This document shows positions 8,601 through 16,555 of a DNA stretch of 64,000 nucleotides, piece by piece. Below the pieces are notes generated by a model, which made no database searches, was not told the origin of the DNA, and saw nothing but the letters and a program-made list of their open reading frames with translations. The stretch is taken from positions 1 through 64,000 of the forward strand of contig NZ_JADWYQ010000004.1 in assembly GCF_022414575.1 (NCBI RefSeq). The letters run 5' to 3'. Both the position numbers and the translations under genes were made by a program. Position 1 is the stretch's first letter, and every line of letters starts with the position of its first letter. Source of the stretch: Streptomyces sp. MUM 178J (GTDB lineage: Bacteria > Actinomycetota > Actinomycetes > Streptomycetales > Streptomycetaceae).

Positions 8601-9722
8601 GTGTCCATACCCTCCTTCACCGGTGACGCCGCCCCCTACGGCGGCGGCGACCCGTACGCCGACTACCGCACGGCCGAGTTCCCCTTCACCCACCTCGCGG
8701 ATCTCGCCGACCGGAGGCTCGGCGCGGGCGTGATCGCCGCCAACGACGAGTTCTTCGCCGAGCGGGAGAACCTCCTCAAGCCCGGGCCCGCGGAGTTCGA
8801 CCCGGAGCACTTCGGCCACAAGGGCAAGATCATGGACGGCTGGGAGACCCGCCGCCGCCGCGGCGTCTCCGCGGAGCAGCCGCACCCCGCTCAGGACGAC
8901 CACGACTGGGCGCTCGTGCGGCTCGGCGCGCCCGGCGTCATCCGCGGCATCGTCGTCGACACCGCCCACTTCCGCGGCAACTACCCGCAGGCGGTCTCCA
9001 TCGAGGCCGCGTCCGTCCCCGGAACCCCCTCGCCCGAGCAGCTCCTCGGCGACGACGTCACATGGACGACCCTCGTCCCCCGCACCGCCATCGGCGGCCA
9101 CGCCGCCAACGGCTTCGCCGTCGACGTCGAGCAGCGCTTCACACACCTGCGCGTCAACCAGCACCCCGACGGGGGCATCGCACGGCTCCGCGTCCACGGC
9201 GAGGTCGCGCCCGACCCCGCCTGGCTGAAGGCACTCGGCACCTTCGACCTCGCGGCCCTGGAGAACGGCGGGCAGGTCGAGGACGCCTCAGACCGCTTCT
9301 ACTCCCCGGCTGCCAACACCATCCAGCCCGGCCGCTCCCGCAAGATGGACGACGGCTGGGAGACCCGCCGCCGCCGGGACAAGGGCAACGACTGGATCCG
9401 CTACCGGCTCGCCGAGCAGTCCGAGATCCGCGCCGTCGAGATCGACACCGCCTACCTCAAGGGCAACAGCGCGGGCTGGGCGGCGCTCTCCGTACGGGAC
9501 GGCGGCGACGGCGAGGCGGGCGAGTGGACCGAGGTGCTGCCCCGCACCCGGCTCCAGCCGGACACCAACCACCGCTTCGTACTGGACACCCCGGCCGTCG
9601 GCCGCCACATCCGCATCGACATCTACCCGGACGGCGGGTTCTCCCGGCTGCGGCTGTACGGGTCGCTGACCGAGCAGGGCGCGAACCGGCTGGCCGCCCG
9701 CCACCAGGAGCTCGGCGGCTGA
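8601..9722 (+). CDS. alc: Allantoicase
   Basis: A 373-residue enzyme that hydrolyses allantoate to ureidoglycolate and urea. It shows the internal duplication typical of allantoicase: two jelly-roll modules each containing a KxMDxGWETRRRR motif (about residues 76-87 and 249-260). Each is followed by an (I/V)R(G/A)(I/V)xxDTAxxxGN segment. It starts with GTG four bases after allB, so it is cotranscribed. No ureidoglycolate lyase or urease is in this window, so further breakdown must be encoded elsewhere. Confidence 0.95.
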   Translation: MSIPSFTGDAAPYGGGDPYADYRTAEFPFTHLADLADRRLGAGVIAANDEFFAERENLLKPGPAEFDPEHFGHKGKIMDGWETRRRRGVSAEQPHPAQDDHDWALVRLGAPGVIRGIVVDTAHFRGNYPQAVSIEAASVPGTPSPEQLLGDDVTWTTLVPRTAIGGHAANGFAVDVEQRFTHLRVNQHPDGGIARLRVHGEVAPDPAWLKALGTFDLAALENGGQVEDASDRFYSPAANTIQPGRSRKMDDGWETRRRRDKGNDWIRYRLAEQSEIRAVEIDTAYLKGNSAGWAALSVRDGGDGEAGEWTEVLPRTRLQPDTNHRFVLDTPAVGRHIRIDIYPDGGFSRLRLYGSLTEQGANRLAARHQELGG

Positions 9723-9770
9723 CCACCGCGGCCCACCGCCGAAGACCCGGGCGGCGGCGACACCGCCCGG

Positions 9771-9802
9771 GCCCCCGCTGTGGTCGCGGGGGCCGGGCCT
9801 TT
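9771..9802 (+). terminator. Hairpin after the allantoin operon
   Basis: Perfect nine-base arms GGCCCCCGC and GCGGGGGCC are separated by seven bases (9771-9795) and followed by GGGCCTTTCG. They are placed 48 bp after the allantoicase stop. The T run is weak, as is usual in Streptomyces terminators. Confidence 0.55.
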
Positions 9803-9949
9803 CGCGCGAACGAAAAGGCCCCAAGACGCGGGGCGCACCGGCTGACAGCACCGGCGCGCCCCGCGCGCCGCACGCGCCCGCCGATGAGTCAGGGGCGACA
9901 GTGGAGTCGGCACCGCACCGACTGCCACTCCACACAAGGGAGCCCCGCC

Positions 9950-10576
9950 ATGGCTCAGCTCACGTTCACCCAGTTCCTCACCCTCGACGGTGTCTACCAG
10001 GGGCCCGGCGGACCCGACGAAGACCGCAGCGGAGGCTTCGAACACGGCGGCTGGCTCGTCCCCTTCGCCGACGACGACATGGGCCGCTTTGTGAACGAGG
10101 TCTTCGACCGGGCCGGCGCCTTCCTCTTCGGCCGCAGGACGTACGACATCTTCGCCTCCTACTGGCCCCGGGTGACCGACGAGGACGACCCCATCGCCTC
10201 CCGCCTCAACCACCTGCCCAAGTACGTGGTCTCCCGCACGCTGCGGCACGCCGACTGGGAGGGCTCCACGATCGTCGGCGGCGGCGACGACGCCGTGGCG
10301 GCAGAGGTGGCCCGGCTCAAGGAGGAACAGCCGGAAGGCGAACTCCAGATCCACGGCAGCGCCACACTGGCGCGGTCCCTGCTGGCCCGCGACCTGATCG
10401 ACGTGTGCCACCTGCTCGTCTATCCGGTCGCCGTGGGCCAGGGGCAGCGGCTCTTCCAGGACCTGCCGCTGCCCACCGCCTTCGAACTGGCGGACCACCG
10501 CACCACGGCGGCCGGGGTCGCCATTCACAGCTACCGGCCCGCGGGGCGTGCGACGTTCGGCACCATCGGCGCCTGA
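9950..10576 (+). CDS. Dihydrofolate reductase family protein (RibD C-terminal domain)
   Basis: A 208-residue stand-alone RibD_C/DHFR-like domain protein. It begins MAQLTFTQFLTLDGVYQGPG, has the FLFGRRTYDIFASYWP segment (about 61-77), and shows a dinucleotide-binding pattern in ELQIHGSATLARSLL near residue 130. Actinobacteria carry many such YyaP/YwjB-like proteins, most unassigned, presumably NADPH-dependent reductases of small molecules. The ATG at 9950 follows an AAGGGAG ribosome binding site. It is monocistronic, with hairpins on both sides, and has no obvious link to the allantoin genes. Confidence 0.9.
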   Translation: MAQLTFTQFLTLDGVYQGPGGPDEDRSGGFEHGGWLVPFADDDMGRFVNEVFDRAGAFLFGRRTYDIFASYWPRVTDEDDPIASRLNHLPKYVVSRTLRHADWEGSTIVGGGDDAVAAEVARLKEEQPEGELQIHGSATLARSLLARDLIDVCHLLVYPVAVGQGQRLFQDLPLPTAFELADHRTTAAGVAIHSYRPAGRATFGTIGA

Positions 10577-10589
10577 TTCCCGGGCCCTG

Positions 10590-10650
10590 AGCCGGGCCCT
10601 GAGCCCGGCTGTGAGCCGGGGCGCTGATTCCCGGGCTCAGAGGGCGGTTC
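10590..10650. terminator. GC-rich inverted repeats between convergent genes
   Basis: The short intergenic tract after the reductase contains overlapping GCCGGGCCCTGAG / CTGAGCCCGGCT and CCCGGGCTCAG blocks that can form hairpins. It separates the plus-strand reductase from the convergent TetR gene, so a bidirectional terminator is likely. Confidence 0.4.
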
Positions 10651-10707
10651 GTGGGTTGATGCCCTGTTTCGGATGAGGTCGGGGCGAGGGTCGTGCTGGT
10701 GACGGGG

Positions 10708-11280
10708 TCATGGGCCGAGTTCCGCGGCGATGGCGCCGCGTAGGAGGTGGCGGGCGCGGTCGAGGGTGAGTGTGCCGCTGAGCCAGCGCTTGCTGAGCCC
10801 TTCGACGAGGGCGGTGAGCCGGTCTGCGGCGTCGTCCGGTGAGATGTCGGGCGCGGCGCGGCCGATCTGTTGGGCGCGGTGGATGAGGTCGCTGGCGTAG
10901 TCGTTCCAGCTGTCGGTGGTGGTGCGGAGCCGGTCGCGCAGTTCGGGCTGGAAGACGGCGGTGGAGCGCAGTTCGCCCCAGGCGGTGCTGTTCTCGACGA
11001 CGGCAGGGGTGTCCTGGAGTTCGAGGAGCAGCATCTCTTCCAGGTGACCGCGGGGGTCGGCGCCGGGATCGGCAGTGGGGTGGGTGTAGTGCTCGGCGCG
11101 GGTGTTGACGAAGTCGAGTGTGCGGGCAAGAAGGCCGGCCCGGTCGCGGAAGTGGTAGTAGATCAGCGAGGTCGACACGCCGGCCTCCTCGGCCAGCTCC
11201 TCAACTCGCAGGCCTCTGATGCCGCGCTGGGCGATGACGCGGGCGGCGGCTTCCAGGATGGCGGTGCGGCGGGCGGACAC
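10708..11280 (-). CDS. TetR/AcrR family transcriptional regulator
   Basis: A 190-residue repressor with an N-terminal TetR helix-turn-helix (about 8-52: ILEAAARVIAQRGIRGLRVE, then AGVSTSLIYYHFRDRAGLLA). An all-helical ligand domain of usual length follows. It starts at GTG 11280 and is divergent from the deiminase gene at 11390. A perfect 22-bp palindrome lies between the two starts, so it most likely represses both itself and the deiminase. The ligand is unknown; an amine related to the deiminase substrate is a plausible guess. Confidence 0.92.
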   Translation of the reverse strand: MSARRTAILEAAARVIAQRGIRGLRVEELAEEAGVSTSLIYYHFRDRAGLLARTLDFVNTRAEHYTHPTADPGADPRGHLEEMLLLELQDTPAVVENSTAWGELRSTAVFQPELRDRLRTTTDSWNDYASDLIHRAQQIGRAAPDISPDDAADRLTALVEGLSKRWLSGTLTLDRARHLLRGAIAAELGP

Positions 11281-11337
11281 GGGTGCGGCTCCCTTGAAGC
11301 GTTCAGAGCGGTGACAGAGGCAATGCTACCGTCTCTT

Positions 11338-11359
11338 CCTGACTGAAATTTCAGTCAGG
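11338..11359. promoter_or_regulatory. Perfect 22-bp palindrome, TetR operator
   Basis: CCTGACTGAAA is followed directly by its reverse complement TTTCAGTCAGG. It lies 58 bp from the TetR start and 31 bp before the deiminase start, has the size of TetR-family operators, and is far more AT-rich than its surroundings. Confidence 0.75.
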
Positions 11360-11389
11360 GTTGTTTCCGACCAGGAGGGGAGCCGTGTC

Positions 11390-12565
11390 ATGAGGAGACC
11401 GAACCGCCGAAGCGTGCTGGGGGGCGGCGTGGCTGCCGTACTGGCCGCCGCAGGGCTGACAGCCTGCGCCCAGGACCAGGAGAAGAAGGCGGGTCGCGCA
11501 CCGGCCGGGACGAGGGAGACCGCGGCGCCCAGTCGGGAGCAGGCCGGGCTGTTCATGCCGGCGGAGACCCGAGAGCACGTCCGGACGTTCATGTCGTGGC
11601 CGCCTCTGGACTCGGCCTGGGAGGACATGGCCGGGGACGTCCAGCGCGATATCGCGGGCATCGCCCGGGCGCTGGCCGAGTTTGAGCCGGTGGTCATGCT
11701 GTCCGCCCCCAAGGAGGCCAAGGCCGCCCGCCGGGCCTGCGGCTCCGGAGTCGAGGTGATCGCCGTGCCCACCGACGACCTGTGGATGCGCGACAGCGGC
11801 CCGACCTTCGTCCAGGGGCCGGAGGGCCTCGCGGGTATCGACCTGCACTTCAACGGCTGGGGCGGCAAGCAGGAACACGAGCACGACGCGAAGGTCGCCC
11901 GCACCGTCCTGGAGTACGCCGGCGCCCCCCGCGTGGACGCACCCCTGGTCGGGGAAGGCGGCTCACTGGAGGTGGACGGACACGGCACCCTCCTGGTCAC
12001 TGAGAGCTCTCTGGTCAACTCCAACCGCAACCCCTACCTGAGCCGCGACGAGATCGAAACCTCCCTCAAGCAGCTGGTCGGCGCCGACAAGGTGATCTGG
12101 TTCAAGGGCGTCAAGGGCCAGGACATCACCGACTACCACGTCGACTCGCTGGCCCGCTTCGCAGAGAACGGCGTCGTCCTGCTCAGCCGCGCCTGGGCAG
12201 GCGACGGACCCGATGTGTGGACCCGCGCCTACGATCAGGCCCGCGGCGTCCTGGAGAACGCGACCGACGCCCGCGGTAGGAAGTTCGAGATCATCGATCT
12301 CCCCGAACCCGACCCCGCCAGGCTCGGCCGCCGCGGTGAGGACTTCCTCGGCTCCTACGCCAACTACTACATCGCCAATGACGCCGTCCTCATCCCCCGC
12401 TTCGGGGACCGCAAAGCCGACCAGCAGGCCGCCGCCGTCATCGGCGACCTCTACCCAAACCGCGAGATCCTCCAACTGGAGATCCACACCGTCGCCGAAG
12501 GCGGCGGCGGCATCCACTGCGCAACCCAACAACAGCCCCAGACCGCAGAGAGCAGCAGTTCGTGA
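11390..12565 (+). CDS. Exported agmatine deiminase / peptidylarginine-deiminase family lipoprotein
   Basis: A 391-residue PAD_porph-family protein. The N terminus has a twin-arginine motif (NRRSVLGGG, RR at 6-7), a hydrophobic stretch and a lipobox ending at Cys26 (GLTAC). It should therefore be Tat-exported and lipid-anchored. The mature part has the guanidine-group deiminase motifs DDLWMRDSGP (about 125-134), the DYHVDSLARF His/Asp pair, and the nucleophile Cys377 in GGGGIHCATQQQP. Members convert agmatine or (peptidyl)arginine to N-carbamoylputrescine or citrulline plus ammonia. The usual partner N-carbamoylputrescine amidohydrolase is not adjacent, and export is unusual for agmatine deiminase. 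A role on external arginine-like substrates is therefore possible. Confidence 0.88.
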   Translation: MRRPNRRSVLGGGVAAVLAAAGLTACAQDQEKKAGRAPAGTRETAAPSREQAGLFMPAETREHVRTFMSWPPLDSAWEDMAGDVQRDIAGIARALAEFEPVVMLSAPKEAKAARRACGSGVEVIAVPTDDLWMRDSGPTFVQGPEGLAGIDLHFNGWGGKQEHEHDAKVARTVLEYAGAPRVDAPLVGEGGSLEVDGHGTLLVTESSLVNSNRNPYLSRDEIETSLKQLVGADKVIWFKGVKGQDITDYHVDSLARFAENGVVLLSRAWAGDGPDVWTRAYDQARGVLENATDARGRKFEIIDLPEPDPARLGRRGEDFLGSYANYYIANDAVLIPRFGDRKADQQAAAVIGDLYPNREILQLEIHTVAEGGGGIHCATQQQPQTAESSSS

Positions 12566-12614
12566 GGTGTTGTGCGTTTCCCGGCGAGGTTGAGGCGATT
12601 CCGCAGACCGAGGT

Positions 12615-12945
12615 GCTTGGTCGGCTACTGCCTCCCGGTGAAGCTGCCGGTGTCGGCCTCGGCGAGGCTATCGCTTCCAGCGCCAGGCCGGTGCCAGCGA
12701 GGCAGCCGTTGATGACCTCCGGTCGGTACTGCACATCTTGAGCTTGCGCTTGACGGCGCGGGTGATCTGGCCGAGGTCGGCTGCGGCGAGGCTGCCGATG
12801 TCGCGCCTTGACCAGCGACCAGATGCCCTCTTGCGGGTTCAGGTCCGGCGAGTAATCGGGAAGTTGGAAGACGGTGAGCCAGTCCGCATGGTCGGCGATG
12901 AGCTTGGGCATCGGTTCGACCAGGTGCATGCGCAGGTTGGGTCGG
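12615..12945 (-). pseudogene. IS630-family transposase, 3' remnant with two frameshifts
   Basis: The minus strand reads NLRMHLVEPMPKLIADHADW, then LTVFQLPDYSPDLNPQEGIW, then SLVK. This is the block around the third catalytic acidic residue of the IS630 DDE transposase. The reading frame then changes (about 12805) to DIGSLAAADLGQITRAVKRK, and changes back near 12735 to QYRPEVINGCLAGTGLALE. Two shifts and absence of the N-terminal two thirds make it inactive. No terminal inverted repeats were found. It sits directly downstream of the DAPG-hydrolase-like gene on the same strand. Confidence 0.75.
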
Positions 12946-12953
12946 TCGGACGC

Positions 12954-13868
12954 CTATGGGCTGGCCTGGAATTCCTCGTGGAGCTGGGGAAGGAAGGCGG
13001 CAAGGTGGTTCATCTCCGCAGCGCAGTGGTGGATCATGTCGGTGCCGATCGTGGCGGGCGTCAGCCGCGGCGCGGCACGGGGAGCGACCAGGCGGCCGAC
13101 CGCGCGGCCGGGGGCTGAGGTGAGGGCGCGGGTGGCCAGGCCGGGCGGCAGGGCACGGGCGGGCAGGTTCAGCAGCGCGCCGTCGCCGAGGAAGAACCGG
13201 GACCGCATTTCGGCACCGTCCTCGGTGGGTCTGACCTGGTGGACCAGCCACCCGAATGCCAACGGGTGGGAGCTCAGGCCGACGCGGGCGCAGATGTGGG
13301 TGGTCCCGGTGACGGGGGCGATGCCCATCTTCTCGGGGTCCAGGAACCGGATCGCCAGCGGCTGCATCCGGCCGCCGATGTACTCATCCACGTAGGAGAC
13401 GTTGCCGATGTACCGCTGCCGGTCGGTCAGCGCCCGGTCGGCGCCGCGGTCCTCGCCGAGGGCGCAGTACTGGTGGGCGTCGGGGTGCCACAGCTTGTAC
13501 CGCGCGCTCTCACGGCTGTGCCAGCCGAACCACCAGTCCCACATGTCGGCGGTGGTGCCGGGCAGCGGGGTGTGGATGCCGACCATGACGCCCCCGGCGG
13601 AGAGGCGGGTCCAGCCGGTCTCCACGGCCTCGTATCCGGGTCGAGCCAGCCGGTCGGCGACTTCGTCGACCCCATACCCGTACTCGGTCGGCGCCATCCC
13701 GCTGACCAGGGCGTGCACGACATGCTCCTGGACGGGCCGGGTCCGGGCCTGGAAGTAGCTCGCGTACGGCTGGGACCAGTCGGCCTCCCGGTAACCCAGG
13801 TAGCGCGGTTCGCCGGTGTAGCTGGCCGGTCTGGGCGCCCGGTCGGCGGCGCTGGGCTCGTATCTCAT
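12954..13868 (-). CDS. DAPG hydrolase (PhlG)-like protein
   Basis: A 304-residue protein resembling the PhlG family, zinc enzymes that cleave a C-C bond in diacetylphloroglucinol. The segment GTTADMWDWWFGWHSRESAR with RYKLWHPDAHQ (about 104-133) and the C-terminal HHCAAEMNHL provide the expected His/Glu metal ligands (H-x3-E). This assignment is from motif memory; substrate specificity is unknown and other acyl-phenol substrates are possible. The start ATG overlaps the stop of the upstream TetR gene (ATGA), so this is a two-gene operon. That suggests an inducible detoxification of an antibiotic-like phloroglucinol. Its 3' end abuts the IS630 remnant. Confidence 0.75.
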   Translation of the reverse strand: MRYEPSAADRAPRPASYTGEPRYLGYREADWSQPYASYFQARTRPVQEHVVHALVSGMAPTEYGYGVDEVADRLARPGYEAVETGWTRLSAGGVMVGIHTPLPGTTADMWDWWFGWHSRESARYKLWHPDAHQYCALGEDRGADRALTDRQRYIGNVSYVDEYIGGRMQPLAIRFLDPEKMGIAPVTGTTHICARVGLSSHPLAFGWLVHQVRPTEDGAEMRSRFFLGDGALLNLPARALPPGLATRALTSAPGRAVGRLVAPRAAPRLTPATIGTDMIHHCAAEMNHLAAFLPQLHEEFQASP

Positions 13869-14491
13869 CAGGCCTCTCCCTCGCGGGTCTGTGCGGTGCG
13901 AATCGCGGCGCGGGCTGCGTCCACGGGAGTCCCGAGCAGGAGTAGGTGGGTGAAGGCCACGTCGGCGGCGTCGCCGTCCCAGCGATCGGTGGGCCCGGTG
14001 GACAGGAACATCAGCGCGGTGCTCTCCAGCGCCCGCGACAGCACCCCGGGGTCGAGGTCGTTGCCGAAGATGCCGCGTCGCTGCCCATGCCGGATCAACT
14101 CGGCGACGACCGCGTTGAACGGGTCCATCGCCAAGGTCACGGCGTCGGCGGCGCCGCGGCGGGCGAGTTCGATCACCGGGGCGAACTCGCGTGCCGCGCC
14201 CCAGGTGCGCAGCACCATCGCCGCCAGCTCCACGCCGGGGTCGTCGGCATGGACGTCGATGTGACCCAAGTGCGCGACGAACTGCTCCGCACCGGCCCGG
14301 ACCAGGTCGGCGACCAGGTCCTGGCGGGTCGGGAAGTGGCCGTAGAGGGTGCGGCGCACGACCCCCGCCACCGCGGCGATGTCGTCCATGCTCGCGTCAG
14401 GGTCAGCGGCCAGCACGCTCCTCGCGGCGTTCAGGATCGACAGCCGATTGCGTTCCCGGGCTCTCAGTGTCCGGTTCGTTGCAGCGGGCAC
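13868..14491 (-). CDS. TetR/AcrR family transcriptional regulator
   Basis: A 207-residue regulator with a TetR helix-turn-helix (RNRLSILNAARSVLAADPDA, then AAVAGVVRRTLYGHFPTRQD, about 12-60) and a helical C-terminal domain. The GTG at 14491 was chosen because GGAGG lies six bases upstream and the HTH would otherwise start some 100 residues into the protein. It is translationally coupled to the PhlG-like gene. A palindromic AT-rich site lies 34-77 bp upstream, so autoregulation of the operon is likely. Confidence 0.88.
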   Translation of the reverse strand: MPAATNRTLRARERNRLSILNAARSVLAADPDASMDDIAAVAGVVRRTLYGHFPTRQDLVADLVRAGAEQFVAHLGHIDVHADDPGVELAAMVLRTWGAAREFAPVIELARRGAADAVTLAMDPFNAVVAELIRHGQRRGIFGNDLDPGVLSRALESTALMFLSTGPTDRWDGDAADVAFTHLLLLGTPVDAARAAIRTAQTREGEA

Positions 14492-14524
14492 CGCTTCGCC
14501 TCCTCTCGTCTGCAGGCACTTCTC

Positions 14525-14568
14525 AAATTTACACGCCACGAGCATATTTGTACAAGGTGTGTAAATTT
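14525..14568. promoter_or_regulatory. Long inverted repeat, operator of the TetR/PhlG-like operon
   Basis: Perfect ten-base arms AAATTTACAC (14525-14534) and GTGTAAATTT (14559-14568) flank 24 bp. The spacer contains a further small palindrome TTGTACAA (14548-14555). The block is strikingly AT-rich and lies just upstream of the regulator GTG, which fits one or two TetR dimer sites. Confidence 0.6.
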
Positions 14569-14888
14569 TGGAGTGGGTCGCCCCGGCGCGAGGCGTGTCA
14601 CTGCGCGGCGCGTTCACGTCACAGCGGCCAACCCCTGTGCGGTGTGCCGACCCCACGCCGACGCCCGGCAGGAAACGACGGCGGACCGAGGGGGAGGCGT
14701 TCCGGGGGCAAGCCGTGCCCGTCCGGGCCGGCCCGGACGGCGCCGAGAGGACGGGTGACCGGGGAGCGTAGGACAATCACCAGCGTCGGCATTGCGGCCG
14801 TGCGGTACCTCATGCCCGTCGACTTCGAACAGCGGCTGATCGACTTTCGGTAGCCTCAGCCTCCCTGCATGGAACCCGGGGTCCACGA

Positions 14889-15068
14889 TCAAGGGGAAGC
14901 TTCCTTGGCGACCGCTGCCCAGGTCTCGTACTGCGGCACGACCACGTAGGAGAACCAGTTCCGCGCCTCGTCGTCGCTGTGCGCGCGGCGCACGGTCGGC
15001 AGCGTGGTAGCGAAGGAACGCAGCCACACGTCGGCTACGTCGGCCGCATCCAGGGTCTTTGAGAAGTG
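14889..15068 (-). pseudogene. GNAT acetyltransferase N-terminal remnant
   Basis: The minus strand encodes LDAADVADVWLRSFATTLPT, VRRAHSDDEARNWF and SYVVVPQYETWAAVAKEASP before a stop at 14889. This looks like the first 50-60 residues of a GNAT-family acetyltransferase, with no start codon upstream and none of the acetyl-CoA-binding part. The rest of 14570-15292 shows no other gene I can support. Confidence 0.45.
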
Positions 15069-15279
15069 ATCTTGTGTTCGGGTTCGAGCAGCGCCGTCCC
15101 GGCAAACTCCAGAATCTTCTTCATGGGGCGATGGTGGATGCGGTGCGCACGGCCCCGCTTCGGCCGTCGGAACACGGTCCCGGTCCGAAGGTCCGCCGAG
15201 AGCCCGACGAAAGTCCGCACTGTCCGCGACTCAAGCAGCGCATCTCTCTCCGCTGCCCCGGCCCCTGCCCCCACCTGCG

Positions 15280-15293
15280 TAGATTTATCGATA
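15280..15293 (+). promoter_or_regulatory. Possible leaderless promoter -10 element
   Basis: TAGATT at 15280-15285 is placed so that transcription would begin at or next to the ATG at 15293. There is no purine-rich ribosome binding site. Leaderless mRNAs are common in Streptomyces, but the -35 region is not convincing here. Confidence 0.3.
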
Positions 15294-16555
15294 TGACTCG
15301 CGCCGCCCCCGCCCCTGGCTTCTCCCGTACGGAGTATCCCTGGCTGCTCCCCTCCGCCCTGAGCGACCCCGAGCTGCCGGGCGACCGGGGCGGTCGCCAG
15401 CGGCCGCGGCGGACCGTACGCGACTGGGTCGTCGACACCTGTGCCTTCGCCGTCGCCGCGTTCATCGGCCTTGTCGCCCTGGAGTCGGTCCTCGAAGCGG
15501 ACAACGCCGAGACCTTCGTCTTCCTGGACCAGATCGTCGGGCTCGCCTCTTGTCTGGCGGTCTGGCTGCGCCGGCGGTGGCCCATGGGGCTGGCCGTGAC
15601 TCTGGTGGTGGTGGGCACGCTGGCCCCGGCCGCGGGCGGCGCGATGCTGGTGGCCCTGTTCAGCGTCGCGGTGCACCGGCCGTTCAAGCCGGTCGCCGCC
15701 GTGGCGGCCCTGGCGATCGCCGCCGGCATCGTCCAGCCGTTCGCACGTCCCGACCCCACGCTCTCCCTCTGGGGCTCGATCGTGCTGGGGGCCGTGTTCG
15801 TGCTGCTCGCCATCGGCTGGGGCATGCTCGTACGCGCCCGCCGACAACTGGTGATCGCCCTGCGGGAGCGGGCACTGCGCGCGGAGAGCGAAGCGGAACT
15901 GCGCGCCGAACGCGCCCAGCGGCTGGCCCGTGAGGCCATCGCCCGCGAGATGCACGACGTGCTCGCCCACCGGCTCACCCTGCTCAGCGTGCATGCCGGC
16001 GCGCTGGAGTTCCGGCCGGACGCGAAGCCCGCGGAGATCGCCCGTGCGGCGGGAGTCATCCGGGACAGCGCGCATGAAGCCCTGCAGGACCTGCGCGAGA
16101 TCATCGGTGTGCTCCGCGCCCCCGGCGAGGCGCCCCCCGACGGCATTGTCGCCGAACGTCCGCAGCCCACTCTGACGACCCTGGACGCGCTGATCGCCGA
16201 GTCACGGGAGGCCGGGATGAAGGTCGCCCTCGACAACCGCGTTCCGGACGCCTCGGCCGTGTCCGCGGCCACCGGCCGCACCGTCTACCGCATCGCCCAG
16301 GAGGCGCTGACCAATGCACGCAAGCACGCCCCGGGCGCGGAGGTCGCCGTCCGCGTCGGCGGCGAGCGGGGGCAGGGGCTGACCGTCGAGGTGGTCAACC
16401 CGGCCCCCGCCGGCGCGGCCGAGGCCGTGCCCGGCTCAGGGCAGGGGCTGATCGGACTGACCGAGCGCGTGGCCCTCGCGGGCGGCCGTCTCGACCACGG
16501 ACCGGACCCGGACGGCGGATTCCGCGTCCACGCCTGGCTACCGTGGCCCTCATGA
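15293..16555 (+). CDS. Two-component sensor histidine kinase (HisKA_3 family)
   Basis: A 420-residue sensor kinase. The N-terminal half has about five to six transmembrane helices (roughly 46-180). A coiled linker rich in Arg/Glu follows, then the phospho-acceptor His221 in REMHDVLAHRLTL. A HATPase domain (about 325-418) carries NARKHAPGAEV and GQGLIGLTERVALAGG. ATGA overlap couples it to the response regulator. No Shine-Dalgarno sequence precedes the ATG, but a TAGATT -10-like hexamer ends 7 bp before it, so the mRNA may be leaderless. The signal is unknown. Confidence 0.9.
   Translation: MTRAAPAPGFSRTEYPWLLPSALSDPELPGDRGGRQRPRRTVRDWVVDTCAFAVAAFIGLVALESVLEADNAETFVFLDQIVGLASCLAVWLRRRWPMGLAVTLVVVGTLAPAAGGAMLVALFSVAVHRPFKPVAAVAALAIAAGIVQPFARPDPTLSLWGSIVLGAVFVLLAIGWGMLVRARRQLVIALRERALRAESEAELRAERAQRLAREAIAREMHDVLAHRLTLLSVHAGALEFRPDAKPAEIARAAGVIRDSAHEALQDLREIIGVLRAPGEAPPDGIVAERPQPTLTTLDALIAESREAGMKVALDNRVPDASAVSAATGRTVYRIAQEALTNARKHAPGAEVAVRVGGERGQGLTVEVVNPAPAGAAEAVPGSGQGLIGLTERVALAGGRLDHGPDPDGGFRVHAWLPWPS

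Noticed and set aside
14570..15292. Several ORFs of 60-220 codons on both strands
   Set aside because: None shows codon bias or recognisable motifs apart from the short GNAT-like fragment on the minus strand.
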